The notes under the pieces are model-generated. The model was not told where the DNA came from and ran no database searches. It saw only the letters and a program-made list of their open reading frames with translations. From Anaspis maculata (lineage: Eukaryota; Arthropoda; Insecta; Coleoptera; Scraptiidae): a DNA stretch of 64,000 nucleotides. The stretch lies in contig OX421962.1 in the NCBI GenBank assembly GCA_949128115.1, forward strand, positions 8,774,262-8,838,261. Direction: 5' to 3'. Position 1 is the first letter of the stretch, and every line of letters starts with the position of its first letter. Made by a program: the position numbers and the translations under genes. Shown here piece after piece: positions 43,204-55,825 of the stretch.

Positions 43204-45309
43204 AACCTCAAAAAAAATACTGTAGTCGTGAAAACCACAGGTTCTGTTCAGAATTTTGTGCTCTTTCCAAATTTTTGGGTTTCAGAAAAATACCAGCGGA
43301 GGCTTTTTTTTCAGAGCTGTCAAAAGTCTGAAGACTGATAATTCTGAACAATTTCGAATTAAGCTCAATTGTTCATGAGATTTCAAGTATACACAGTTAT
43401 GTGGAGACTGCAAATGTTGAGAATGAACATATGAATAATTCTGAACCGAATACGATGGAAAATTTCATAGTTTTCTTGGAATATTTTGATTTTTTCTGTC
43501 AAATGTATATGATACAAGAAAAATAGTAAAAAAATCGCTAAAACCTTGGAAAGGATATGGACGTCCTGAAAATTTGATATTCTGTTCAAACTTGAATGCC
43601 CTACTACATACCTACCCAAAATTGACAGAAATCCCACCCCGGGGCTTCAAGTTATCGGAGGGGGGTGATCAGTTGCAACTCAAAATGGAGGGGATGAAAC
43701 CCGTTAATCCATTGGATGCAAATACATCGCATTTCGACGCATTATATCTCGTTGATACCATTTTGGCACAAAAAATGTCGATCATTGTTGAGGGGGGGTC
43801 GTGGGAGGGGCAAAGCTCAGCTAGGTGGTTCTTTTTGTTCTCCTGGGTCATATAGAACCGATCACGACAAGTTTGGTATCTTTTCCGACTAAATTCAAAC
43901 TCCTGACCTCGAATCCGATGTGTAAATTTGAATAGAAACAAGTTTGAACAAGTTAACTCAAAAAAACTTGTTTTTTTCTTTGGCAATTTTGGCAGGTTTT
44001 TTTCTCTGTTAGAGGTCTGAAATTCTCGAAAATATTTCAAGAGCCATCAGATTCGAGTGCCTTCTTCACGAAAATCATTCACTCAACGTATTATTTTGTT
44101 TTTTGATATTAAAAAATCAATTTTAACCTGTGAGTCGATCCAGCACGGTGTCTACTACTGACCAGAACACTACAATATGCACCTGCAAATATAAATAGCT
44201 CAAACTCAAAACCCTGCAGAGCGATCCATAGCAATTTTGTTTTATGTTATAGCACATTCAATTCTGCAGAGATCCTCAAACTTTCAAAGATTAGTTATCA
44301 TTTGTTCAATAGTTTGAGCTAGTTTTACTTGCAGGTGCATGTTGTAGTGTTCTGGTTATTAGTAGAAACCGCGCCGGACCGACTCCCAGGTTCAAATTGA
44401 TTTTTTAATATCCAGAAACAAAATAGTACATCGAGTGGATGATTTTCGTAAAAAAGACACTTCAGTCTAATGGACCATGAACTATTTTCGAGGGAATCAG
44501 ACCTCTAACAGTGAAAAAAAAACTGTCAAAATTGTCAAAGAAAAAAACAAGTTTTTTCAAGTTAACTTGTTCAAACTTGTTTCTATTCAAATTTACACAT
44601 CGGATTCCAGGTCAGGAGTTTCAATTTGGTCGGAAAAGATACCAAACTTGTCGTGATCGGTTATATATAACCAGGAAAACAAAAATAATCACCTAGCCGA
44701 GCTCCGCCCCTCCCACGACCCCCCCTCAACAATGGTCGACACTTTTTGGGCCAAAATGGTATCAACGAGATATGATGCGTCAAATTGCGATGTATTTGCA
44801 TCCAATGGATTAACGGGTCTCATCCCCTCCATTTTGAGTTGCAACTGATCACCCCCCCTCCAATAACTTAAAACCCCGGGGTGGGATTTCTGTCAATTTT
44901 AGGTATGTAGTAGGGCATTCAAGTCTGAACAGAATACCAAATTTTCAGGACGTCTGTATTTTTTCCAAGGTTCAAGCGATTTTCTCACTATTTTTCCTAT
45001 ATCATATCCATTTGACAGAACAAATCAAAATATTCCAATAGAACTATGAAATTTTTCATCGTGTTTGATTCAGAATTATTCAAATGTTCATTCTCAACAT
45101 TTCCAGTCTCCACATAACTGTGTGTACTTGAAATCTCATGAAAAATTGAGCTTAATTTGAAATTGTTCGGAATTATAAGTTTTCAGATTTTTGACAGCTC
45201 TAAAAAAAAAGCCTCCGCTGGGATTTTTCTGAAACCCAAAAATCTGGGAAGAACACAAAATTCTGAACAAAACCTGTGATTTTCACGACTACAGTATTTT
45301 TTTGAGGTC
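43204..45309. repeat. 2.1-kb palindrome
   Basis: AACCTCAAAAAAAATACTGT / ACAGTATTTTTTTGAGGT at the ends, then ACCACAGGTTCTGTTCAGAA, CCCCGGGGCTTCAAGTTATC-type, GGTTAATCCATTGGATG-type and ACCAGAACACTACAATATGC blocks all pair, centre near 44255. The two frames at 43669-44040 (minus) and 44511-44696 (plus) are the same arm sequence read twice. No transposase and no clear target duplication. Confidence 0.85.
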
Positions 45310-45589
45310 ATAATCTATTTTTCTTGGGCTAGTATGCATTCGAGTACTTTTGTGAATTGAGTTGTTGAAATTATTCTCGGAATTATTGAGAAACAGCATT
45401 CCTTGCAAGGCCAGTGTCGAGGCCAGTGTATTTTATAGCGGCAAAAAACAGCAGCTAGTAGAATTCAAGAATTTGGAGAAAAAAAACTCAAATTCGTTTC
45501 TGATTGTGTTGACAAAAAAAATAATTATCACTTTAAAACACAGGGTGATTCCAAAGTATCAGGCCATTGCTAGGATGCTGCTAAAGGGC

Positions 45590-45833
45590 CGACCATGAAT
45601 TAGTTCAGTAGAAGTTTCAGTTTTAGTTTGGTAGAAAAATCAGCTTTCTAGTCTGATGAGAAGAGTTCACTAAAATCTTCCAAAATAACAAGAATAGAAG
45701 GGGTCGAAGGACCACCCTTTTGATCCTCCATATTTCCAAAGATAAAAATCTTTTTTTCAACAGTTTTCTGTCACTTTTGGAGCATTCCCCTAACTGCTGT
45801 TCAATTTTTCACCCCAAGTTTGCAAACACCCTG
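45590..45833. repeat. Half copy of element E2
   Basis: AGAGTTCACTAAAATCTTCC, GAAGGGGTCGAAGGACC and CAAGTTTGCAAACACCCTG match the right arm of the E2 copy at 60850-61408. The left arm is missing. Confidence 0.65.
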
Positions 45834-48084
45834 TATACCTACTCACTTACCCTATATTTGAAAAGTGCAGTAAGCCTTGAACCTTGAAGAGTTGTACTGT
45901 TTTGAAAGGGAATCAAGCTGCACAGAAAACCAAGCCTAATGTGCGAGACGGGAATACCCACCTATAAATTCACCCATGATCAGTGACATTTCTTATTTAG
46001 TCCACCCGTCCGCACGTAGAATAATGATAAATACTCCAAGTTTTCTTTCCAGTATTGAAAAATGCCGCGCGAAACGTCAAAGGATAATAAATTTCCACCT
46101 TCATATCCCACAAGGTATAGGCACCTATCCTGATCTCCAGAAGAATATACCTATGCAATATGCCAGGGTCGAGGCCAGGATGTTGCCACTAGATCGATTC
46201 ACGCTTTTCCACCGCTTGGGTATATTTGCCGTAATTTTGCTTAGTTAGATAGGTACCTATACAGCTCAGTTTCTATTGTTACACACTATTTTGCATTGAC
46301 AAATAAGAAATAATAGCTAATCCACACACCAACTTGATGAATGTGACCTAGCCTGAGCTACGAAGATTTTTCATCACTCGTAAAATGAACAACAAAATTT
46401 AATTTATGCGCAGTTATTTTCAAGAATAATATAATCACTCAATAGTGAGGAAACTGAAAACGAGAAGGGGAACTCCGTTTGAAAAATAAAAACACAATTA
46501 GTGGAAAGTTGGCGTACCTACCTATACGGTTTCAAGGCAAGCGCATCCTGAACTGTTTTAAGTTAGATAAAATATGTGAGTTTATCATGAAAAATTGGAG
46601 CAAAGATATACCTTACCTACTAATTAAATTTTGCAAACAAAACAGAAATGTGTAAACAAACAAGCCATATTGTAGTCGAAATAGAATTGTCTATAGCTAA
46701 TGCGTCAGAAAAAAACCCATGCATTATCAAGAGAATTTCGCATGAAATTGAAATTATTTTCAAGGATGTAGCAGGGAGAATGCGACGATGAGAGGTCCTA
46801 CGACAGACATGACGATCTCTTTCTCAAAAACTTTGGCTAAATACGTTAGTAGCAGTATCAAGTCCCTCCAGCCCTTCCTTCCCTCCTTATCCTTTCGTTT
46901 GTGTCATGTTCAGCTTACAAAGTGCGGAAGCCTTTGAAATTCAAAATATGTAGTAATTTACTGGGCAGGTAGGCAGCTATTTTTTTGAACGACTCCGTAA
47001 ACACCTCTTTATTTTGTCTTTTATTATATTTTGCTTGAAATTGCCTCGAGGACGTCGACTTTCGACAAAGCTCCAGTTTTCGAGACTTCCAACGACCCCA
47101 ACACATAACAACAATCGGATAAATGGATACCTACGTCTCGACTCGCGTCTCGACCTACATGTATGATAGATAGAAAGATAGATAGTTTATTATTCGTTCA
47201 TATTATTACCATACATAATGTGGTGTTGAACCCGTCCAGCAACAAAAAAAAACAAATAAATAAAAACATATGTACAAATACAATTTATAAATATGATAAA
47301 ACAACAACATACGTAGTGAAGAGTTTACTAGTTCTCTCATCAATTATTCTCAATCTTGTATTTTATCTGAACGGAAATATTCTTCTTATTGCTGATCAAC
47401 AAACTCACTTTAAGTCGGTGAGTATACACAAAACATCGAGTGGGAAATTATGATATCTTATGTCATTTAAGTCTGAAGTTGGAGTTTCCCACCATTTTCC
47501 AGTCCAGCGCAACGAATTTCAAGATTCTCTCCAGGCCGTTACCATCCGAGACGGCCGCTTCCCTGGATTTTGACCAGGGCGACCCACGTTTGTTGCAGGA
47601 CTCATCTCAGACGTTTCTTTTTCCAGCTAGAGGATCGAATTTTTTTTGAAAAATTCCAACTGAAATCGAAAGTGAATAGATTGCATCGAGCTTCGTGTAG
47701 GCCTATATCCAAATTTCAAATGTGACACGGTTTCAGTTTTTCGACAGTAATTTTTTCACGGTGAAACTTACACTTTCTGAAATAAAGAAACTGCAGTGCA
47801 AACTTTGACTTGCGGTAAATCCCTCGAAATATTCATTCTAGGTACTGACTTTCTGCGATCCGTACCTGGAGAAAAAGTTGAATGATTTCTTGGGGATAAA
47901 AATCTGAAATCGGACCAATGATTCTCGAGTTTTCCTCCTTGGAAAAACAGCAACTTTTCTTGGGAAAACTGTAAATTTCTTACTTTTCATCTCGTGAGTG
48001 AACAGATCTCCACCATTTTTCTAAACAAGAGAAAATTGGTTCTTGCACATTTTCCAACATAATCTTCTTCTTCCAGTTTCTCGG
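45834..48084. other. No firm gene
   Basis: AT-rich spacer. It has a GATA-rich stretch at 47164-47185 and AAATAAATAAA near 47255. The part adjoining 48085 may be decayed continuation of the Gypsy pol remnant, since frames are scrambled but GC content is higher (47500-47650). I recognise no motif there. Confidence 0.3.
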
Positions 48085-48530
48085 GAGTTTTTCAATCGGA
48101 GCTTGATACTCGACTATGTTGTTCGAATGTTCGACCGATGACCGATCTCGTCAAGGTAGGCTAGACAAGTTTCCCATATTGAATCTTGCAAGACGCGCTC
48201 CATGAGACGTTCAGACGTAGCCAGTGCATTACGAAGTCCAAACGGCATCGCAGTAAACTGATAAAGGCCGCTTCCGGCAGAAAACGCCGTCTTCTCTTTG
48301 TCATCGTTACTTCCACTTTAAGTTTGACACTTGCACAGTTTAAGTCCCACTTGCCAGTAACCGCTCTTCAGGTCAAGAGCCGGAAGCCAGCTTGATCCAG
48401 ACAGTGTGCTCAAAACGGCTCAAAATGTCTGCGATCCAAGGTAGTGGATATCTGACATGTATTCATGTCTTTCTTCGTCACATCATTGAATTTGCGGTAG
48501 TGTGTCTTCAAGTCCTGTCTTCGACATGCT
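48085..48530 (-). pseudogene. Ancient Gypsy reverse transcriptase remnant
   Basis: No single long frame, but reading the minus strand in pieces gives ordered reverse transcriptase motifs: YRKFNDVTKKD near 48500-48465, DLKSGYWQVG near 48380-48350, then KTAFSAGSGLYQFTAMPFGL near 48290-48230, RLMERVL and AYLDEI near 48165-48150. The catalytic YLDD appears as YLDE, and several frame changes separate the pieces, so it is long dead. Order and orientation agree with Ty3/Gypsy pol. Confidence 0.75.
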
Positions 48531-48788
48531 GTTCGTTTCCAACAGTTGTAAGTGATTTGTGGAATTCACTAAACCCGCAAGCCGAATTTCTCCTAATCAC
48601 CCCACTTCTGACACCAAGTTACAAATTTGCATGAAATACTTTTTATTAGTACTCGCACCACTAAAAGAGAGCCTACGTACGACTGAATACACGTCAAATA
48701 AATCATGGCACTCAGATAATGCTAGCTTTGCTAATGTACTGGCTGTCACTTTGATCTCCAGCTTTGCTTGGTTCGTTTCGCACTTATA
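48531..48788. other. No recognisable gene
   Basis: Short spacer upstream of the pol remnant and next to the TA-flanked palindrome. Confidence 0.3.
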
Positions 48789-49978
48789 CAGGGTGATTCA
48801 CCACCAAATGGACATAGCCTAAGGGTAGGTTCAGTTTTTCCAGGAAAACCAAGAACTAGTTTTGAAAAAAATTTAACGCTGCTCGTTTTGGAGTTACTAT
48901 TCATGTACATATTTCGTCGATTTTTTTAATTTAAGCCATATCTTGAGAACGATCCAATAGATTTGATTGAAATTTTGTGAGTTAATTCTTCTATTGATAG
49001 TTGACACATTGCCTATTCAAGCAGTTCGAAATCTCCAGAGCCGGCCTTGATAAAAAAAATTTCAAAGCTTCTTCCAAAAAAGACGTTCTGTATGTATATT
49101 TTTCAAAATTATTTTTACATTCAGAGACTACATAAAACATGCTGAAAGTATCGCAAAAAAAATTGCCAGGCACCATTGAGCTGTCGAAAATTTTTTGGTA
49201 ATCCTAAAAATTTTTGACGTTAGGATTTTTTGTGAATAATGATCTATTATGACCTTGAATTTCAACCATTTTGTCGAAAAAATGAGTTTTTTTTAACGTT
49301 TTCCAGTAACTAACCAGGAGCAACAAGAAATTTCATCAGAATTTGCGAAAAATTCATGTCACGTCCCTCAATTTTAGCTTATTGTGGGATATAAGAGAAG
49401 TTGAGGGACGTAACAATTTTTTTTTATTCTGATGAAATTTTTTGTTGCTTACTGAAAAAACGTAAAACTTTTTTTTCAATTTTTTTGACGCTACAGCTGA
49501 TATTCAAGATCATGATGGATCATTTGCAAATATTTTGGATTATCAATTTACAAAAAGTCCCAAACTCAAAAATCTTAAGGATCATCAAAATGTCATTGAC
49601 AGCTCAATGGTGCCAAGCAATTTTTATTGCGATATTATCAGAATGTTTCATGTGGTTTCTGAATATAAGAATGAATTTTGAAAAATATGCATACAAAATG
49701 TCTTTTTTTGAAAAAATTCAAAGCCGGCCCTGGAAATTATGATTTGTTTGAAAAAGCGATGTGTTAGCTATCAATAGAAGAATTAATACTCAATATTTCA
49801 ATCGAATCCATTGGGTCGTTCTGAAGATACAGCTTGTCAAAAAATTCCACGAAATACATGAATCACCCTGTAGCTTCGAAACAGACAATTTTATAGGAAT
49901 TTCAAAACCAGATCCCGATTCGCCTGGAGAAACTGGACCTACTGTTGAGCTATGTCCATTTGGTGGTAAGTCACCTTG
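48789..49978. mobile_element. TA-flanked palindrome, 1.19 kb
   Basis: CAGGGTGATTCACCACCAAA, TGGACATAGC at the left and GCTATGTCCATTTGGTGG, TAAGTCACCTTG at the right, with TA outside both. The centre is the hairpin CACGTCCCTCAA...TTGAGGGACGT near 49385. Arms also share GAACGATCCAATAGATT. A copy of the terminus (AATCACCCTGTAG at 49861) lies inside the right arm. No coding frame. Confidence 0.8.
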
Positions 49979-49980
49979 TA

Positions 49981-51469
49981 TGTATACTCCAGTGTTATTT
50001 TCGGGAACATTCCACGCGTCCTCTGGTATGTTCCAGTACTGACCGCCAGTGCATTAGCCGCGGCTCCAGAAACCTCCATCAGGTTAGCGTATACTCCAAC
50101 AAACTCTGGAGGCATCGAAGCTCCGCCATATTTGTGCAGACGTGTCTCACTCGTGCTTTTTAATTTCCAGCTTTCTCGAGTCCTCTGGAACCGCACTGCC
50201 TTGAGTTTTTCAGGATACCTCCGTGTCTATTTTCGAATGTAGTGGAATCGCTCAAGAGCCTCACAACTCATAACACTAGTCGGAGTCATGTTAGCCATGA
50301 TGGTAAGTTGTAACTCCACTACATTTGTGAGAATACACTCGATTTTTGCAACTTTATTTCTCGAACAAGTTAGTAACGATATTTTTTTATTGGCAATATA
50401 AAAGATAAGCAAGGGACGTTAATCTCTATCCTCGTCTTTATCTATATTTCAAGTTTCCAGCAGAACACAGAAAATAGCTCCAGCAAATTTTCTTTGTTCA
50501 ACGGGCCTATATGACCTATTCTCGGACCTATTACAGCGAGCAGGAGTTTTCATTCATTCATTCAACTTGACAATATTCCAGACTTGGCGCCAACCAGTTT
50601 GTTGTGGCAGGCGCTCTCAGGGGCCATTCGCAAGTACAAAAAGCCAACACATCATTGATGCCATCACATTGAAAAATCTCAAAGATGCTTTTGTCACCAG
50701 TGCAGGGTCTATTTGGTATTTGTTCATCAACTTCCGGACAAAAATGAATAATTTTCATTTTCCGAAGAGCGATTTCTACGAGCGTCGACAAAAAAAAAGA
50801 TAGAGCGGACGAATTATCTGGAACTATACAGAATTGTGATGGTACAAACCTACCCCTTCTATTTAATTGGCTCGTGATGAGGAAGAAATTCATGCTCACC
50901 CCATTCTGATAACTTTTGCTTACACTGGGTGCTTAACTCTCTTAGATCGACTACGCACTCTACCTTACAGGCATGACCCTATAACTAGTGTCTTAACTCA
51001 ATCAATTAGCAATCAATAATAAACCAATAATCAATGACAATTATTAATTTGACGCCCCGAAAACTCCAAACCCCATTTCTCCATGGAATATTCATATGAG
51101 CTTCAAGAAATGAATCAATCAGTGATAACTAGCAAGTTTGAAGATTGTAACGTTTCAAAAATTAAACGATAATGTTTTGGTTACAATGCGAATAGATGGT
51201 CCGCTCGCCACTCAGTTCCATCGACGTGGCCGTCATCTGATCTTCCCGTGCTAGCACCCGACGTGCCATATCAAATTACTCATTGGAATTTTCCACCGTT
51301 GATATACACCGTTCGCGATCGTTTTGAATTCGATAAAAATTCTGAATTCCTGGGAATAGAGGACTATCGATGGAGACTGACCGTTGTACCTGGAACAATC
51401 CGCCTGGGCTGCCATTCGCTCCAGACTTGTCGCGTCCGTTGCCGAGTGCTCCTGCGGGTCTGTTAAGAG
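49981..51469. other. No firm gene
   Basis: A minus frame of 113 codons (50558-50899) starts with ATG and contains no domain I know. Nothing repeats elsewhere in the window. Confidence 0.3.
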
Positions 51470-51800
51470 TTTTAATCCACTTCGAGGAAACTGAGCTAGA
51501 ACCCGTTGATGTTGCGTCGCGACCCACCTAGAGGCCATAGAGTCGAAGCCTTCCGATAAAGAATCTCAGCCCACTTGGATGATGCCGAGTCGAAGCCCCG
51601 GCTGATGTGCCTCAGCCACCTGGAGAAAGTCGAGTTGGAACCCTTCGGAGACGTGTTTTGATTCCCTTGGGGGAAGTTGAGTTGAGATCCTCCCAGGTTG
51701 AGTTGTTACTCTTTGAGTTGCAACTTACTTCTTAAATGTGGTGTCAAAGTCCTTGGATGTTGAGTCTCGATCCGCCTCCGGGAGTCAAGTCAAAACGACT
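51470..51800. repeat. Degenerate minisatellite, about 55-bp period
   Basis: GAGTCGAAGCC, CAGCC(C)AC(C/T)TGG and GAGTTG(A/G)(A/G)A recur every 50-60 bp (for example around 51540, 51590, 51630 and 51680). Confidence 0.45.
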
Positions 51801-51884
51801 TAGCTTTTCGAATCCGATAGCAGTTTTCCAAAAAAGCGGTCAGAAAATGTACTTTTTGATCAAACTAAAAAGGTGCACATTTCT

Positions 51885-52146
51885 TCTAGCCCGGCTCTGG
51901 ATTTTGACTCACCCGGTATGGCTTCGGGGTTAGTTCTAACAGAAATATTACTGGTTAAATTTACCAAGATATCTCTAGCCGATTCAGAAATATCGCTTAT
52001 CAAAGTTTTATACGAAACAGACAAAACACCCTGTATCTTCGTAATCACAGGAGAAAACAAAATTTCTTCTGTGGTTCCTGACTCACCTCAAAGTCCTCTA
52101 TCTCCCATTAGCCTATGTGAGGTCACTCATGAATCACCCTGTATAC
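51885..52146. repeat. Partial CAGGGTG-family arms
   Basis: ACACCCTGTATCTTCG (52026) and GAATCACCCTGTATA (52131) lie in the same orientation without inverted partners, so these are solitary right ends. Confidence 0.45.
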
Positions 52147-52956
52147 AGCAGGTGTACCTACCATGACATTATCAACCCCCTCTTGTTGTTTTCCCTTTAC
52201 AATAATTTAAAAATACTTTTCTCTGTCAAATTGCATGAAGATTACAAAATATTAGTTTTTCTTTTTGAAATGGAAAGGAAACCTATGAACTTGAGTTATA
52301 ACCTAACGCTTAGGAAGAGAGGGAGGAGAGGCATTACCACAATCCACCAAGTATTAACTACTGACAGCCTTTGCACTGCAGCTAGGTTCTAACAGTTTCG
52401 TGATAAATAAATATATTGCCATTATTTCAAGAAAGCTTAAGAGTAAAACAAAACACTTCCGCTTCATCTCTCCTTATCGTCTTTCAGCTTGCTGCGTCGC
52501 GTCCTGCCTTTGCTCGTGGCTATGCCTCACACCCTGCACTCGTGGAAAATAGGCAAATAAGATATTCTATAAACGATTTAGAGCTGAATCCGCCTCTGAA
52601 AGGAAATGTTTAGGTTTGCAGTCTCCCAGTTTCCGGAAACTTGATAACGACGAGTCGGCGAAGAACTACTATGTTCTAAAAATGTAATATTCAGTTCGCG
52701 ATTTATTAAGTTCCTGCGCACACATCCACGGGTCTTCGACCATTGAAGTACAATCGTTTCAATAATAAATTTGTAAACATTAAAGCAACAGTGAAGCAAA
52801 ATGTACATTCTCCGAACATAAATGTTTAAATATACCGACACAACGAACGGATCAAGTGAAAATGTTTATTGTCTGAAACTGGATAAATGATTGTCGTCTT
52901 GGGCGCACAAACTTCTATGTGGCATTATGTAGTTTCGAGTAAATGATGCTTGAAAT
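52147..52956. other. No recognisable gene
   Basis: Unremarkable. It ends with the left copy of the CTTGAAAT target duplication (52949-52956). Confidence 0.35.
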
Positions 52957-53684
52957 CAGTGGCGGCTCGTGAGTTTTTTGCAAGGAGGGCTCAAGTTAGT
53001 TACAAATTCGCGAGCTGAGAACTATAGTGTTCTATCTGCACTTTTTGTATAAAATGTTTTTCGAACTTCGAACCAGCAAAACATGATATGAACAATTAGA
53101 TCAGCAACTAGAGGAAGAGGAGAGGTTTTTTTCTTTTCCGTTTCAGATCTAATTGTTCATATCTATCATGAAACATTTCGTCCATGTTTTGCTGGTTCGA
53201 AGTTCGAAAAACATTTCTTACAATAAGGGCAGATAGAGCAGTTCTCAGCTCGCGAAATGACGAAACTCGAGACAAAAACTTTTTGTCGTATTCGCATCAC
53301 AACCATGGAGTTTTAGCATACACTGTTTTGTCGAAATTACGTGTGAGTGCACCACGAGGCCTCGAGCCCATCCACAGCAATATAGAGCGGGAGCCGCGTC
53401 TCGCGTTGCCATGGTTACGGCACATGTTTTTCGCGGGTACACCCCGGCATCACCGCATCGGCGGTGGGCGCTGAATGCAGAGCCCAAGACGAACTTCTTC
53501 GACCGTGCGATCGCTTAGAATTATTTTGTTACAATATTAATTGACTAATATTGCACTGAATAAAATTTTTGTACTAAGTATAATTAAAAAAATGCATTCC
53601 ATGTCTTCCTACAGATGAAAATCTCTTGCCGCCTTTAGCGTTGGGGGGGGGCGCCCTTGAGCCCTCCCGCACCAGCCGCCACTG
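52957..53684. mobile_element. Non-autonomous hAT-type element, 728 bp
   Basis: Begins CAGTGGCGGCTCGTGAG and ends CAGCCGCCACTG. CTTGAAAT is duplicated on both sides (52949-52956 and 53685-53692). The inverted GGAGGGCTCAAG also pairs. A second palindrome (about 52995-53270) lies inside, with GCGAGCTGAGAACT and GAACTTCGAACCAGCAAAAC mirrored. No transposase frame. CpG-rich tract at 53340-53470. Confidence 0.85.
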
Positions 53685-53692
53685 CTTGAAAT

Positions 53693-54002
53693 TGCAACTT
53701 GCCATACCTTATATAGGTATACGTTTAGCGTACTGTTTATAGGTACTGGTTGTATGAGACTAAGAAGGATTGAACATATTAAAAAAAATCTGGACGTCCC
53801 AGCTGGAAACTGTGGAGTTGAAATTTGAGAGAAAGAATCAAAGAATTGAAGAAGAAACTCAATATCCCAATAATAATTAAACAAAAAATAATATGTTTAA
53901 ATTTTCCGGGAAAACCCAGCTCTTACCAAATCATTTTATTGTAAAAATATCCAGTTCAAATTCTTGATTTTGAGCTTCATCATGAGTCACCGGTCTTAAC
54001 GA
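53693..54002. other. No recognisable gene
   Basis: Spacer leading to the gag remnant. It contains TGAGCTTCATCATGAGTC at 53971. Confidence 0.3.
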
Positions 54003-54329
54003 ATGTTTAAGAAGCTCCTTTACGCTGTATCTCGAAACAAGTCACAAAGCGATTCAAGAGCTGGAGGAAAACCGCGTTGCATCAGTTGTGGGAAACCGGG
54101 ACATCTGCATCGGGACTGCAGGCGAAGGTCGAGTTCGAGTTACCGTTTCACTCAGGGGCGGAGAGCTCCCTGCCTGGAGCGTCGCTATCAGGAAAACTGT
54201 AGCGTTAAAATCTCGTCTCGATATATTTATCACGCAAAAAAGCGAGAGGTAGCTGATAAGATTTCTTCACGGCGTATTTTGGAAGAGCTGAAAAGCGAAA
54301 GGCTGAGAGTGACCAATCGACTTCGGTAG
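54003..54329 (+). pseudogene. Gypsy gag C-terminal remnant with zinc knuckle
   Basis: A 108-residue frame containing CISCGKPGHLHRDC, a CX2CX4HX4C nucleocapsid knuckle that in an intact element binds genomic RNA, followed by arginine- and serine-rich sequence. The upstream capsid part is missing. The protease fragment at 55496 lies in the same orientation 1.2 kb on, so both probably come from one old element later interrupted. Confidence 0.7.
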
Positions 54330-55495
54330 CAGAAGCTTCTCCCTGGGAAATTTGTTATTTTCAAAAGTTATTTGAATATTCTTCCACCCATAGTCGTTGG
54401 GGATTTAGGAAATGTTATGCAAGACCCACATCATTTGTGAAATATAATGTACGGGTAACGGATTATTCCGGATTTTTCTACCAGTAAGTTATGGTCCAAA
54501 TGCTATCATTACTTTTATTCTGACTAGAATTGATTTTTAGGTCGCTATGAATCTCTACAAAATTCACCATCGTACTCAGGTACTCTGCGTGTTGTCTTCA
54601 AAAGCATCTCTGCAACTTTTCGTGAAAGAACCGTTCCCATTTAGAACGTATGTTTGAAGCTCTCCGTTTGATCATCTTCTGATGATTGCATATTCTCTTT
54701 CAGGATTCTTTTTACTGTTTAATTGATTGTTAAATGTTTCTTTCTCGTGAAGAGAATCAGTACTTTCGATCCATGTATTCTTTGGTTCCTGGATGCGCTC
54801 CACCTTTCATAATCGTCCGTTCACAGTTGCCGTTTGTGTCAACAGAATTTCCGAAGAGCACATTTCTTCCCAACAAAAATAGGGCTGGAGGACGGAGAAA
54901 CGGAACGCATCTAACATACAGCTCCTTTTTCTGGTTGCATCGAAACCGCAAGTTTTTAACTTTAGGATTTTTACATATTTGGTGCATCGTTGAAAACATA
55001 AAGTTCAAATGGGTACATAGTAAAGTCGGAAATATATCGGAAACGCTACACAACTGATATTTACATGCTCAGTACATATTCATTCCAATATTATATTTTT
55101 TTGTGTTTATAAAAAAGGAACCTAACAACCTACCCACTAAGATCAGACTTGCAATTGATTTGGTTTTCATAGCATTTTATTATTGTTTATAAATTTTGTG
55201 AATCGCATTGGCCAATTCGAGTTTCTCTTCATTTTTGTAATTACACCTAGCTGTCAATTGCCAATAGACCGGCGGCCAAAATTGACTGGCGCCCTGGCAA
55301 AACCACCAATTGGTTGACTTTGATTTATTGTCGAAAACTCATGACCTCTCGACTGTAGCAAACCGACGGTCGCACAATCTCGATGTTGCTTTGTAATTCT
55401 AAAAGCAAATGAACCTAGCTTAAAGGAAATTCGTAAATTCTAGTTCTTCTCATTTTTCTCTTTTTTTTTGCTTTGCAATATAAACTCGTGCGTTT
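54330..55495. other. Interruption between gag and protease remnants
   Basis: AT-rich without domains. The frame at 54734-55057 is not recognisable. I found no clean terminal repeats that would name the insert. Confidence 0.35.
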
Positions 55496-55760
55496 ATGAA
55501 ACTTATCCAGCTAGCGCTAAGAATATCTATTTTATCTAGAGAGTCTGCTACATTGTTTGGAGAAGGTGGAGTGAGCATTCGCTTTGGACGGTTTCTGCTG
55601 CGAGAGAAGTTCCTGGTCGCTGATATTGTTGATGATTTCATACTTGGCCAGGATTTGATGGATGAGTACGGACTCATCCTGGATGTTGAACAGCGGAAGC
55701 TGAAGATCAAAAAAGAGGAAATGACGCTCAGAAGATCCATGGAGGCCGCCGTGTGCATAT
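55496..55760 (+). pseudogene. Retropepsin C-terminal half remnant
   Basis: FLVADIVDDFILGQDLMDEY followed by GLILDVEQRKLKI matches the ILG.D...YG...D segment of Gypsy-type aspartic proteases. The catalytic DTGA half is absent. The frame then runs into GT-rich and satellite sequence, so residues past about 80 are not protease. Confidence 0.7.
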
Positions 55761-55825
55761 GTGTGTGTATGCGCCGGCGTATGCATGTGCGCGTGTGTGC
55801 GTGCATGGCTTCTAACAACACAAAA

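Noticed and set aside
43669..44696. Apparent paralogous peptides on opposite strands
   Set aside because: They are the two arms of one palindrome, not two genes.
50558..50899. 113-codon minus ORF with ATG
   Set aside because: No family resemblance, no splice or promoter signals. Length is within chance for 64 kb of six frames.
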